A DNA stretch of 27,435 nt from DASVDE01 sp036381235 (GCA_036381235.1 DASVDE010000025.1:1-27435), one strand, 5' to 3'. Counted from the stretch's first letter, positions 1-8,250 are shown. Notes: generated by a model not told the origin, from the sequence alone. Program-made: numbers and translations.

Positions 1-1
1 C

Positions 2-3000
2 CAGCACGACGCCCGCGAGCTGCTCGGGGAAGGCGGCTTCCGCATCCTCGCCGAGCGCCTCGGCGAGGTCGACTCGACGGCGCTCGGCCAGACCGCCCGT
101 GAGGAGGAGCCCTACTTCTGGCAGATCGGCGGCCTGGTCGCCGACCCCGCCCGCCGCGACCGCGTCCTCTTCGACCTGCTGATCGAGCTGGAGCAGAAGC
201 TCGACGTCCACGTCCCCTCCTTCTCGGCGACCACCTGCGTCTACAAGGTGATGGGGGCTCCGAAGGTGCTCGGCGCCTACTACCCCGACCTCAGCGACGA
301 GCGCTTCGAGACGATCGGCTGCTTCGGCCACAACCGCTACTCGACGAACACCTGGCCCTCGTTCAAGCGCGTGCAGCCGTTCTTGGTGCTCGGCCACAAC
401 GGCGAGATCAACACGATCGAACAGCTGCGCCAAGAGGCGCGCATGCTCGGCGTGCCGATCCAGCGCGGATGCTCCGACTCCCAGGACCTGAACCGGACGA
501 TCGAGACGCTGGTCAGCCGCGACGGGCTTAGCCTCGCGGAGGCGATGGAGATGGTGGTGCCGCCGATCGTCAAGGAGATCCGCTCCCTGCCCGAGGACCT
601 GCACCCCTTCTACATGTACCTGCGCCAGGCGATGGGCCCGTTCGCGCAGGGGCCGGTGGCGCTGATCGCCCGCCACGCCGACGAGTGCGTCTTCTCGGCC
701 GACGCGATGGGCCTGCGCCCGCTCTGGCAGGTCGAGACCTCCGACGACTTCGTCTTCAGCTCCGAGCCGGGAGTCGTCGCGGTGGGCGAGATGGTCGCCG
801 AGCCGAAGCCGCTCGCCCCCGGCGAGAAGGTCCTGGTCGGGATCGACCGCGACCGCAAGCGCTCGACCCTGCACCCGCACGACGAGATGCTGCGGATCGT
901 CCGCGACCGCTGGCTGGCGCGGAACGGCGCCGAGGCCGTCGCCGGCTACGAGCGGGCGCTGGAGACCGGCGGCCCGCTGGAGGGTCAGGCCGTGCCGGGC
1001 TACTCCGACGCCGGCCCCGAGGAGCCGGTCAAGGTCTCCGACCGCGTCCTCGCCGGCTTCGGCTGGCAGCGCGACGACGTCAAACTCGTCCAGCAGATGG
1101 CCTCCAACGGGGCCGAGCCGATCGGCTCGCTCGGCTATGACGGGCCGCTGGCAGCGCTCTCGCCGGAGCGCCAGAACCTCGCCGATTACTTCAAGGAGAC
1201 GGTCGCCGTCGTCACCAACCCGGCGATCGACCGCGAGCGGGAGATCGAGCATTTCTCGACCCGCACGGTGTTCGGAAGGCGGCCCTCGATCGGCGCCCCC
1301 GACGAGGACACAGGCACGGTGGAGATGGCCTTTCCGGTGATTCTCGGCGGCCACGACGAGATGGCGCCGCTCTCCGACAAGACCTACCGCCGCATCGCCC
1401 GCGAGCATCGCACCTACCTGCTGGAGGACCTCTGGGAGGAGTTCCGCGGCCGCGCCGGCGCGGTCGACATCTCCCTGCTGGAGTCCGAGACGACCCAGGG
1501 AGCGATCGAGCGGATCAAGCAGGAGGCGGTGAAGAAGGTGCGCGACGGGGCCGAGCTGTTGGTCCTCACCGATCGAACCGTCTATGACGCCGGCCGCCGT
1601 TACCTCGACCCGCACCTGGCAACCTCAGCCATCGATCAAGCCCTGAAGGGCTTTCGTGTCGGGCCCGGCGAGGAGAACCTGCGTCGTCGCTGCGGGATCG
1701 TGTTGCGCTCCGCCGCGATTCGCAACGTCCACGACACGATGCTCGCCCTCGGCCTCGGCGCCAACGGCGTCTGTCCCTACACGATGGTCGAGGTGGTCTG
1801 CGTCGAGGACTACGAGACCGACGTCTCAAACCTCTGCGACGCGCTGAGGAAAGGGATCGAGAAAGTGATCTCGACGATCGGCATCCACGAAGTGCGCGGC
1901 TATGCGCGCCAGTTCTCCTCGATCGGCGTCAAGCCGGAGCTGGCTGAGATCTTCCAGACCGAGGCGTTCGCCGCCTCCGAGAAGGGCGGCGTCGGCTTCG
2001 CCGATCTCGACGAGGACGCCAACGAGCGGGCGCGGGCACTGGCCGGCGAGGAGGAAGCGGCGAAACCGGCCAAGACGTTCCGCTTCTATCCCAAGGTCTA
2101 CAAGGCCGCGATCGCCACCGCGAACGGGTCCGGGTCCTACGAGGAGTACTCCGAGAAAGTCCGTGACCTGGAGGCGGAGAACCCGATCTCCATGCGACAT
2201 GTGATGGCGTTGAGGGGGGACCGCGACCCGATCGACGCGAAGGACGTCGACGCGAGCGTCGGTCATCACGACTACCCGGTGGTGATCTCCTCGATGAGCT
2301 TCGGCTCGCAGTCCGAGCCGGCCTTCCGCGCCTATGCGGAGGCGGCCAAGGCGACCAACATCCTCTGCGTAAACGGCGAGGGCGGCGAGATCCGCGACAT
2401 GTACGGCAAATACCGCAAGTGGCGCGGCCAGCAGGTCGCCTCGGGGCGTTTCGGCGTCTCCGCGGAGATGCTCAATTCCTCATACGTCGCCGAGATCAAG
2501 ATCGGACAGGGGGCGAAGCCCGGCGAGGGCGGCCACCTGCCCGGCAAGAAGGTCTCCGAGAAGGTCGCCGCCGCGCGTAACGCCGCGCCCGGCACCGACC
2601 TGATTTCACCCTCCAACAACCACGACCTCTACTCGATCGAGGATCTCGCCGAGCTGATCGATGAGCTGAAGACGGTCAACCCCGACGTGCGGGTCTCGGT
2701 CAAGGTCCCGGTGGTGCCGAACATCGGCACGATCGGCCTCGGGATCGCCAAGGCGGGGGCGGACATCATCACCCTCTCGGGCTTCGAGGGCGGTACCGGC
2801 GCCGCCCGGCAGCATGCCCTGCGCCACGTCGGCCTGCCATCCGACATCGGCACCCGCGCCGTGCACCGCGCCCTGATGGAGGCCGGAATCCGCAACCGGG
2901 TGGAGATCTGGGCTGACGGCGGCTATCGGCACGGGCACGACATCGTCAAGCTGCACTGCCTCGGCGCCAACCGGGTCGGCTTCGGCACCCTGGCGATGGT

Positions 3001-4300
3001 CAGTCTCGGCTGCACGATTTGCCGCGGCTGCCAGTTGGACACCTGCCACGTCGGCATCGCGACCCAGATCGAGACGGTTGAGGAGGCTCAGGAGCACGGG
3101 TTGAAGAAGTTCACCCCGCAGGAGGTGGAGCGCTCGGCCGAGAGCTGCGCCCGCTTCTTCGGAGCGATGGGCGAAGAGGTGAAGCAGGTGGTCGCCTCGC
3201 TCGGCTACGAACGCGCCCAGGACCTGGTCGGGCGCTACGACCTGTTGGAACAGGTGGCCGCCACCGACCGCCTTGACCTTGCACCCCTGATCACCCCGCT
3301 GGAGGAGTTCCTCGACCTCGAGCCGCTTGACCTGCCGGTGGCCGAGGGAGACGCAGAGGAGCGCGCCGAGGCGGGCCTAGTCGCGGCCCGCCCGATCCGG
3401 ATGGAGGCCAAGGAGGCATCCGCCCAGATCGCCGCCCTGGCCGGTGACGTCTGCTCCGGTCGCACGATCCGCAACGAGTTCCCGCGCCCCACGGACGCCA
3501 ACGACCGCGTGCTCGGCACCGAGCTGTCCGGGGCGATCGCCCGTTCGCGCATCTTCGACGACGGCCCCGACTCAAACGAGGATGTCCTCGCCAGTCTCGA
3601 GTTCAACGGTGGTTCGGTCGCCGGCCAGGGCTTCGGGGCATTCAACGCCTATGGCGTCGCGATCCGGGTCGAGGGCGGCGCGCAGGACGGTGTCGGCAAG
3701 GGGATGCTGGGAGGTACCGTCTCGGTCCTCAAGGGCAAGGGGGCCAAGGGCAAGCGGTTGAACGGCTCGGTCGGCAAGTCGTTTGCCTACGGCGCTCAGC
3801 GCGGCCACCTCTTCGTCCAGGGCTCGGCCGACTCGCGCTTCTGCATCCGCCTTTCCGGCGCCGACGTGGTTCTCGGCGGGGAACCGGAGGAGGACATCGA
3901 CGACAGCCGCGGCTGCCTCGTCGACCGCGCCAACGCCAAGGGCTTCGCCTTCGAGTACATGACCTCCGGCCGGGCGGTCGTGCTCGGCGACATCGGCCCC
4001 TGGGCCTGCGCGGGGATGACCGGCGGCCGCGTCTATGTGCGCCGTAACGCCTTCGGCATCGATCGCGCAGCGATCGAGCGGCGCCTCGGCGAAGGCGCCA
4101 AAGTCGAGCTGCGTGACCTCGACGACGAGGGGCTGCTCGACGTCGACGATCTACTCACCGCCTACGCGGAGGAGTTGCGGGCAACGGGCCAAGACGAGGA
4201 GGCGGTGCGCATCCTCGAGCTGGCTGCCAACGGGACGGAGAACTTCCTGATGGTCCTGCCGCACAAAGTTCAGGCGGACCCGAGCATCTCTACGGAGTGA
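2..4300 (+). CDS. gltB: Glutamate synthase large subunit (5'-truncated by window edge)
   Basis: Large (alpha) chain of glutamate synthase. It makes glutamate from glutamine and 2-oxoglutarate by channelling ammonia from an N-terminal class II glutaminase to an FMN/Fe-S synthase site. The frame is open from base 2 (1432 residues visible; the family is about 1500), so roughly the first 80 residues, including the expected N-terminal catalytic Cys, lie outside. Glutaminase motifs HNRYSTN (near visible residue 110) and HNGEIN (near 132) are present, followed by the FMN-binding synthase barrel (SSMSFGSQS, GEGGE, GGTGAARQ). The 3Fe-4S ligands C1004, C1010 and C1015 are spaced C-x5-C-x4-C, and an additional Cys1007 lies between the first two. 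The C-terminal GxGxG beta-helix domain (GGSVAGQGFGAF onward) is intact. The ATG at 248 is internal and is not the start. No gltD follows; a small subunit could lie upstream or elsewhere. Identification is secure. Confidence 0.97.
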   Translation, partial: QHDARELLGEGGFRILAERLGEVDSTALGQTAREEEPYFWQIGGLVADPARRDRVLFDLLIELEQKLDVHVPSFSATTCVYKVMGAPKVLGAYYPDLSDERFETIGCFGHNRYSTNTWPSFKRVQPFLVLGHNGEINTIEQLRQEARMLGVPIQRGCSDSQDLNRTIETLVSRDGLSLAEAMEMVVPPIVKEIRSLPEDLHPFYMYLRQAMGPFAQGPVALIARHADECVFSADAMGLRPLWQVETSDDFVFSSEPGVVAVGEMVAEPKPLAPGEKVLVGIDRDRKRSTLHPHDEMLRIVRDRWLARNGAEAVAGYERALETGGPLEGQAVPGYSDAGPEEPVKVSDRVLAGFGWQRDDVKLVQQMASNGAEPIGSLGYDGPLAALSPERQNLADYFKETVAVVTNPAIDREREIEHFSTRTVFGRRPSIGAPDEDTGTVEMAFPVILGGHDEMAPLSDKTYRRIAREHRTYLLEDLWEEFRGRAGAVDISLLESETTQGAIERIKQEAVKKVRDGAELLVLTDRTVYDAGRRYLDPHLATSAIDQALKGFRVGPGEENLRRRCGIVLRSAAIRNVHDTMLALGLGANGVCPYTMVEVVCVEDYETDVSNLCDALRKGIEKVISTIGIHEVRGYARQFSSIGVKPELAEIFQTEAFAASEKGGVGFADLDEDANERARALAGEEEAAKPAKTFRFYPKVYKAAIATANGSGSYEEYSEKVRDLEAENPISMRHVMALRGDRDPIDAKDVDASVGHHDYPVVISSMSFGSQSEPAFRAYAEAAKATNILCVNGEGGEIRDMYGKYRKWRGQQVASGRFGVSAEMLNSSYVAEIKIGQGAKPGEGGHLPGKKVSEKVAAARNAAPGTDLISPSNNHDLYSIEDLAELIDELKTVNPDVRVSVKVPVVPNIGTIGLGIAKAGADIITLSGFEGGTGAARQHALRHVGLPSDIGTRAVHRALMEAGIRNRVEIWADGGYRHGHDIVKLHCLGANRVGFGTLAMVSLGCTICRGCQLDTCHVGIATQIETVEEAQEHGLKKFTPQEVERSAESCARFFGAMGEEVKQVVASLGYERAQDLVGRYDLLEQVAATDRLDLAPLITPLEEFLDLEPLDLPVAEGDAEERAEAGLVAARPIRMEAKEASAQIAALAGDVCSGRTIRNEFPRPTDANDRVLGTELSGAIARSRIFDDGPDSNEDVLASLEFNGGSVAGQGFGAFNAYGVAIRVEGGAQDGVGKGMLGGTVSVLKGKGAKGKRLNGSVGKSFAYGAQRGHLFVQGSADSRFCIRLSGADVVLGGEPEEDIDDSRGCLVDRANAKGFAFEYMTSGRAVVLGDIGPWACAGMTGGRVYVRRNAFGIDRAAIERRLGEGAKVELRDLDDEGLLDVDDLLTAYAEELRATGQDEEAVRILELAANGTENFLMVLPHKVQADPSISTE

Positions 4301-4305
4301 CGTTG

Positions 4306-4328
4306 GGGAGGGGCACCCGGCCCCTCCC
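4306..4328. terminator. Hairpin between convergent gltB and coiled-coil gene
   Basis: Nine-base arms GGGAGGGGC (4306-4314) and GCCCCTCCC (4320-4328) with a five-base loop, starting six bases after the gltB stop and touching the stop of the minus-strand gene. The position between two convergent stops suggests a bidirectional terminator. There is no T-tract on either side, so intrinsic termination is not proven. Confidence 0.5.
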
Positions 4329-4711
4329 TATCGCATCCTGGTCAATAGGTCGGCGATGGCTCTTACCTCTCGGAGGAGGCCGTCGAGCATTGCCTCCGTG
4401 TTCGTATGGATGCGCCACTCGGCGTATTTGCGGTCCTGCTCCACCTGGTCCAGCCGGCGCTCCAGCGCGTCGGTTCGCTTGTCGACCTTCCCTATTCGCT
4501 TCTCGAGGCGTTTCTCGGTCTTGCGGACGCGACGCTTGACGTAGCGGCGCGTCTCTTCGCGAATCGCGTCCAATTCTTGACGCAGGTCCGCATCCTCCAC
4601 TCCTTGCTCGGCGAGCATCTCCTCAACGCCGATGCGGACGCGTTCGATTTCCTCGTGCAGGCGAGCGCGGGCCTGCTCGGCGGCAGAGGGGGGATCTGAC
4701 GCGAAGCTCAC
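4328..4711 (-). CDS. Hypothetical coiled-coil protein
   Basis: A 127-residue, highly charged protein with no signal peptide or membrane segment. Residues about 15-110 are almost continuous amphipathic helix rich in E, R, K and Q (for example RRYVKRRVRKTEKRLEKR), so a cytoplasmic coiled coil is likely. No enzymatic motif is visible and I do not recognise a named family. The GTG at 4711 is favoured because a -10-like TAGCAT ends seven bases before it, matching the leaderless pattern of other genes here. It lies downstream of the FHA gene on the same strand with 39 bases between them, but a perfect palindrome and its own promoter-like hexamer suggest separate control. A long antisense frame exists on the plus strand and is a shadow. 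Confidence 0.75.
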   Translation of the reverse strand: MSFASDPPSAAEQARARLHEEIERVRIGVEEMLAEQGVEDADLRQELDAIREETRRYVKRRVRKTEKRLEKRIGKVDKRTDALERRLDQVEQDRKYAEWRIHTNTEAMLDGLLREVRAIADLLTRMR

Positions 4712-4718
4712 CGGTCGG

Positions 4719-4724
4719 ATGCTA
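4719..4724 (-). promoter_or_regulatory. -10-like hexamer TAGCAT of coiled-coil gene
   Basis: Read on the minus strand, TAGCAT is followed by seven bases and the GTG start at 4711. Transcription would begin at or near the start codon (leaderless). No clear -35 is seen. Confidence 0.45.
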
Positions 4725-4740
4725 CGGCCACCGGTGGCCG
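4725..4740. promoter_or_regulatory. Perfect 16-bp palindrome, candidate operator or terminator
   Basis: CGGCCACCGGTGGCCG is identical to its reverse complement. It directly abuts the TAGCAT hexamer and so fills the place of a promoter spacer; it also lies 10 bases after the stop of the FHA gene. Operator or terminator are both possible. The 12-mer ACCGGTGGCCGG recurs at 5288-5299, inside the start of the FHA gene. Confidence 0.4.
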
Positions 4741-4750
4741 GAAAAGGCTC

Positions 4751-5326
4751 CTACCCCTCGAGGGCAAAGAGGCGGTAGCGGCCGATCGCCAACTCGTCGC
4801 CGTCGCTCAGCTCGCCCCATTCGACGACTTCGCCGTTGAGGAAGACACCGTTGAGACTGCGGTCGTCGAGCACTCGCAGGGACCCAGGCGCTTCGGAGAC
4901 GATCAGGGCATGGCGGCGGGAGACGCTGGGGTCATCGAGCCTGATGTCGGCGGCGACGCTGCGTCCGATGCGCGTCCAGCCCCGCTCGATCGGGAAGACC
5001 CGGATCTCTCCGTCCTCTTCACGGCAGGTGAGAAAGAGACCGGCGCTCGGCAGCGCCTCGCGCGCCTCGCGCAGCCAAGCGGGGGGATCGTTGGAGGTGG
5101 GAGCCGCGAACTCGACGGTCTGCTCGCCATGCTCCTGCATCGACTCGAAGATCGAATCGCGGCGAAAATCGACGCCGCCGCAGCGGGGGCATTCCGGCAG
5201 GGAGTCGGTTTCCAGAAGCGAGAGCTGCGAACCGCAGTCGACGCAGAAAAAGGTTCCCGCCCCGGGGCTCGCCCCGGTCTCAAGGCGACCGGTGGCCGGA
5301 CTGGTGGTGCTGACGCTGGTGAAAAT
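4751..5326 (-). CDS. Zinc-ribbon and FHA-domain protein with apparent ATT start
   Basis: A 191-residue protein if started at ATT 5326. FHA domains bind phosphothreonine peptides and commonly read Ser/Thr kinase signals. Residues about 28-51 form a zinc ribbon (C28-x2-C31, C46-x2-C49). The FHA domain spans about 115-190, with conserved IGRS, SRRH and the DRSLNGVFLNG loop. The first in-frame ATG (5140) would delete the whole zinc ribbon. Between it and the in-frame stop at 5384-5386 there is no ATG, GTG or TTG. The ATT at 5326-5324 sits five bases after a strong AAGGAG (5337-5332), so I chose it. The alternative is a sequencing error or frameshift joining the out-of-frame ATG at 5354. Domain calls are solid; the start is unusual. 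Confidence 0.8.
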   Translation of the reverse strand: MFTSVSTTSPATGRLETGASPGAGTFFCVDCGSQLSLLETDSLPECPRCGGVDFRRDSIFESMQEHGEQTVEFAAPTSNDPPAWLREAREALPSAGLFLTCREEDGEIRVFPIERGWTRIGRSVAADIRLDDPSVSRRHALIVSEAPGSLRVLDDRSLNGVFLNGEVVEWGELSDGDELAIGRYRLFALEG

Positions 5327-5331
5327 ACGAA

Positions 5332-5337
5332 CTCCTT
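5332..5337 (-). promoter_or_regulatory. Shine-Dalgarno AAGGAG deciding the ATT start
   Basis: On the minus strand AAGGAG (5337 to 5332) is followed by five bases and then ATT. It is the strongest ribosome-binding sequence near any start in this window, and it places initiation just upstream of the zinc ribbon. Confidence 0.55.
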
Positions 5338-5357
5338 CCCGGCGCCTCCGCCATTCG

Positions 5358-5363
5358 ATAGTA
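5358..5363 (-). promoter_or_regulatory. -10-like TACTAT of FHA gene
   Basis: On the minus strand TACTAT lies 31 bases before the ATT start. A transcription start about seven bases downstream would give a short leader carrying the AAGGAG site. No clear -35 is seen. Confidence 0.4.
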
Positions 5364-5411
5364 GCGCGTAGTCGCCTGTTGCGTTACCCGACCGGCCGTA
5401 TCGCAAACGCC

Positions 5412-5417
5412 TAGAAT
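5412..5417 (+). promoter_or_regulatory. -10-like TAGAAT of SRPBCC gene
   Basis: TAGAAT ends nine bases before the ATG at 5427, so the message would have almost no leader. The 100-base divergent gap 5327-5426 holds this site and the minus-strand TACTAT. It also holds a loose TTGCG...CGCAA inverted pair at 5379-5406. Confidence 0.45.
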
Positions 5418-5426
5418 CGCGCCGGC

Positions 5427-5942
5427 ATGGGACCCGTCAGCGCTGAAGTCGAAATCGACGTGCCGCGAGCGCAGGCCTTCGCCTTCCTCGCCGATCTCGC
5501 CAATCGCCCCTCCTTCGCCGGCTGCCTGGTCTCCGGTTTCCATCTCACTCGGATCGACTCGACGGGGATCGGGGCAGGCGCCCGGTTCCGCTTCGATGTC
5601 CCCATGCACCGCGACTGGGCGGACACGACGATCGTCGAGCTCGACGAGCCGCACCGGATCGTCGAGCACGGTCACGGCGGCCGTCTTAACCGAGTCCCCT
5701 CGACCACGGTCTGGGAGCTGACCGAAGGCCCGGGCTCGTTGACCAGGGTCCGCGTCTCCTACTGGACGGAGCCAGGTCTCTTCGATCGGGCCCGGGAAGC
5801 GATGACCGTCGCCTCCCCCCGCTACGAGCGCCGCTGGCGGGAGGCCATGCGCCGGCTGCGCGACCTGCTCGAGAGCGGCGGGTCGGCGGCAGGCCGATTC
5901 ACCGTCGCCGGGGGCAACCGCTACGCGACCGGCATCCCTTAA
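5427..5942 (+). CDS. SRPBCC (START/polyketide cyclase-like) family protein
   Basis: A 171-residue protein beginning MGPVSAEVEIDVPRAQAFAFLADLANRPSF. This is the usual opening of SRPBCC helix-grip proteins: a first beta strand, then P-x2-x-F-x-FLAD at the first helix. The following strands (GAGARFRFDVP, DTTIVELDEPHRIVEHG, STTVWELTEG, TRVRVSYWTEP) and a long C-terminal helix (RRWREAMRRLRDLLE) complete the fold. Such proteins bind hydrophobic ligands or lipids in a cavity; the ligand here cannot be read from sequence. There is no signal peptide. The C-terminal 25 residues after the helix look disordered. The start is supported by the -10-like hexamer nine bases upstream. The lipoprotein gene follows after 19 bases and may be co-transcribed. 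Confidence 0.8.
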   Translation: MGPVSAEVEIDVPRAQAFAFLADLANRPSFAGCLVSGFHLTRIDSTGIGAGARFRFDVPMHRDWADTTIVELDEPHRIVEHGHGGRLNRVPSTTVWELTEGPGSLTRVRVSYWTEPGLFDRAREAMTVASPRYERRWREAMRRLRDLLESGGSAAGRFTVAGGNRYATGIP

Positions 5943-5961
5943 TAGACTCTCGCCGCCGCCC

Positions 5962-6510
5962 ATGACCCTCCTTCGCAGAATCGTCCCGCCGCTGCTGGCC
6001 GCGCTCGCAATTTGCGCACTCGCCGCCACGATCTCCGCCTGCGGCTACTCGAGCGACTCGACCTCCGTGGTCGAGGGCGAGCCGGTGACCCTCGGCGAGG
6101 TCGACTACAACGTCATCTTCTCTCGGTTCCTCAACCGCAACGACACTGAGGACGCCGCCTTTCTGGTCGGTCAGCGCCCGCCCCCGCCGGGCAGCGCCTA
6201 CTTCGGCGTCTTCTTCCAGGTCCAAAACGACTCGAAGAGCCCGCAGCCGCTGCCGGCATCGCTGACGATCACCGACGCCGACCATCAGAAGTTCGATTCG
6301 ATCCCCAGCGACAGCCTCTACGCGCTGCATCTCGGTAGCGAGATCGACGCCGAGGATCAGCTCCCGGCGCTCGACTCGACTCCTCAGCAGGGCTCGATCG
6401 AGGGCTCGCTCGTTCTCTTCCTCCTGCCCGACTCCGCATCCGAGAATCGCCCGCTGATTCTCGAGATCCCGGGGGAGGACGAGAACGCCGAAGTAACCCT
6501 GGACCTCTAG
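5962..6510 (+). CDS. Putative lipoprotein, unknown function
   Basis: A 182-residue secreted protein. The N-terminus MTLLRRIVPPLLAALAICALAATISAC has a basic n-region, a hydrophobic core and a lipobox-like ISAC at residues 24-27, so it should be lipid-anchored on the outer face of the membrane. The mature part (YNVIFSRFLNRND..., YFGVFFQVQNDSKSPQPLP, LTITDADHQKFDSI) has the strand pattern of DUF4352-like immunoglobulin-fold lipoproteins that carry a conserved 'x-V-x-N' strand. That assignment is tentative. A TAGACT hexamer lies 13 bases before the ATG, so it may have its own promoter with a very short leader. Its TAG stop overlaps the stop of the convergent PBP gene in a shared CTAG. Confidence 0.75.
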   Translation: MTLLRRIVPPLLAALAICALAATISACGYSSDSTSVVEGEPVTLGEVDYNVIFSRFLNRNDTEDAAFLVGQRPPPPGSAYFGVFFQVQNDSKSPQPLPASLTITDADHQKFDSIPSDSLYALHLGSEIDAEDQLPALDSTPQQGSIEGSLVLFLLPDSASENRPLILEIPGEDENAEVTLDL

Positions 6511-8237
6511 AGGCCCGCGGAGAGGATCTGAGCCGCGGCCGGGGCGGCGACTTCGCCGCCCGAGGCGCCGGCGTCGACGAAGAGGACTCCGACCGCCAGC
6601 CTTGGCTTGTCGGCCGGGGCGAAGGCCGCGAACCAGGCATCCTTGATCTGGATCGGGTTCGGAACGTTCTCCTGTCCGGGCTCGGGACCGAGCTCGGCGG
6701 TGCCGGTCTTGCCGGCGACCTGGCCTTCGGCGATCGCGCCCGCGGTTCCGGTGCCGCCGGTCACCACGCCGATCATCAGGTCGGTGAGCTGGCCCGCCAG
6801 CTCCTTCGACATCACCCGCACCGGTTCTGCGTCCGGTCGCAGCTTGCGGTTGGCGACGATCGAGGTTGGTTCCCGCAGGCCGTCGTTGGCGATCGTCTGG
6901 GCGACGCTCGCCATCTGCAGCGGTGTCGCCAGCACCTCGCCCTGGCCGATCGCGCTGACCCCGAGGTCGAGGTCGGTGCCTATCTGCTCGGGGATGGCCG
7001 ACTCCGGCGGATCCATCTCGCGCACGATTCGCGGCGCGTAGAGCGTCGGCGGAGAGTTGAAGCCGAAGCGCTCCGCGGTCGCCACCAGGTCGTCGTTGCC
7101 GATCTTCGGGCCGAGCGGCGCGAAGTCCGCGTTGCACGATTCCGCAAAGGCCTGGGCGAAGGTCCCTCCGCAGTACTCGCCGTTGGCATTGTTGATGAAG
7201 CGCCCGCCCACATTGATCCCGTTGAGGATCGGGAACTCGTCGTCGAGGGAGGCGACTCCCTTCTGGAAGGCGGCGGTGGTGGTGATGATCTTGAAGGTGG
7301 AGCCGGGCGGCTGAGGAGCCGAGAACGCCTGGCCTGCGAGGGCGCGGACGTTGCCGTTTCGCGCGTCGAGCACGGCAACGCCGCCGACGCGGCCGGCGAG
7401 GGCCGAGACGGCGGCGGATTGAAGGTTGACGTCGATCGTCGTTTTCACAGGCGCTCCGACTCGAGGCCGGGACTCGGCGAGGGTGCGAGCCAATCCGGAC
7501 TCGGTCACCGCCAGCAACGAGCCGCCGGGCTTGCCTGCGAGGCGAGCGTTGAAGACCTGCTCGAGGCCGCTGATCCCGACCGGCGTTTCGGGAGGAAAGC
7601 CCTGTCGGGCCAGGCGCTCGAACTGGGTGGCATCGGCTTGACCGACCTCTCCGGTGACGTCGATCGAAGAGCTGCCCAGGGGATGGGAGCGAGCGGCGGC
7701 CGGCCCGGTGGCGAGCGGGGAGCCGTCCGCGGCGAGGATCGGCGCCCGCGGTGCCAGGTCGATCCTGCTCTCGAGGTGCTCGCCGTCGCGCAATCCCGGG
7801 AAGGCGAGGCTCGGTCCCCAGGCGATGCCGCCGTTCGCGAAGGGGAGCATCATCTCGGCCTGCACGCTGCCAAAGGCGACGGTGCCGGCCTCTATGGCCA
7901 CCGGCACGACTGTCGTGCCGGCGATAGAGGCTGTGTCGGCTGGAGAGTCCGGGTCGATTGAGCGCAGCGTCGCCACCTCTGCCGCCTCGCGATAGGCGGC
8001 GGCAAAGTCCTCGGCCGTGATCGCCCTGCGCGAGGTCAGGCTCAACTCCCTGTACATCGCGGAGAAGTCCTTGCGCGCCCAGGCTTCGGTAAAGCGCCGC
8101 GCTGCGTCCTTCTCGGGCGAGCCTGGCGCGCCGGCCGCGGCGCCCCAGGCGAAGGACACGATCGCGATCAGGGCGAGCGGGAGCATGCGGGTGACCAGGC
8201 GGCGACGCCGCTCCACCTCAGGCGGACGGGGGCTCAT
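6507..8237 (-). CDS. Class B penicillin-binding protein (peptidoglycan transpeptidase)
   Basis: Cross-links peptidoglycan outside the membrane. From the ATG at 8237 it is 576 residues: a short basic tail, one membrane anchor (about 11-32), an NTF2-like/MecA_N domain (about 40-140), a linker/dimerisation domain, and a transpeptidase domain. The catalytic motifs are intact: S313-T-F-K316, S367-C-N369 and K510-T-G512. No glycosyltransferase domain is present, hence class B. An in-frame ATG at 8279 would add 14 residues before the anchor. I prefer 8237 because a -10-like TACTTT ends seven bases upstream and it gives the usual short cytoplasmic tail. The gene is divergent from the MarP-like protease, also an envelope protein. 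MecA_N-type PBPs are often low beta-lactam affinity enzymes in other phyla; resistance is not implied here. Confidence 0.92.
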   Translation of the reverse strand: MSPRPPEVERRRRLVTRMLPLALIAIVSFAWGAAAGAPGSPEKDAARRFTEAWARKDFSAMYRELSLTSRRAITAEDFAAAYREAAEVATLRSIDPDSPADTASIAGTTVVPVAIEAGTVAFGSVQAEMMLPFANGGIAWGPSLAFPGLRDGEHLESRIDLAPRAPILAADGSPLATGPAAARSHPLGSSSIDVTGEVGQADATQFERLARQGFPPETPVGISGLEQVFNARLAGKPGGSLLAVTESGLARTLAESRPRVGAPVKTTIDVNLQSAAVSALAGRVGGVAVLDARNGNVRALAGQAFSAPQPPGSTFKIITTTAAFQKGVASLDDEFPILNGINVGGRFINNANGEYCGGTFAQAFAESCNADFAPLGPKIGNDDLVATAERFGFNSPPTLYAPRIVREMDPPESAIPEQIGTDLDLGVSAIGQGEVLATPLQMASVAQTIANDGLREPTSIVANRKLRPDAEPVRVMSKELAGQLTDLMIGVVTGGTGTAGAIAEGQVAGKTGTAELGPEPGQENVPNPIQIKDAWFAAFAPADKPRLAVGVLFVDAGASGGEVAAPAAAQILSAGL

Positions 8238-8244
8238 TTGCTGG

Positions 8245-8250
8245 AAAGTA
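8245..8250 (-). promoter_or_regulatory. -10-like TACTTT of PBP gene
   Basis: On the minus strand TACTTT is followed by seven bases and the ATG at 8237, consistent with a leaderless message and with choosing this start over 8279. Confidence 0.4.

Noticed and set aside
4406..4699. Hydrophobic 97-codon plus-strand frame
   Set aside because: Mirror of the charged coiled-coil gene on the minus strand; an amphipathic heptad gene naturally gives a hydrophobic antisense frame.
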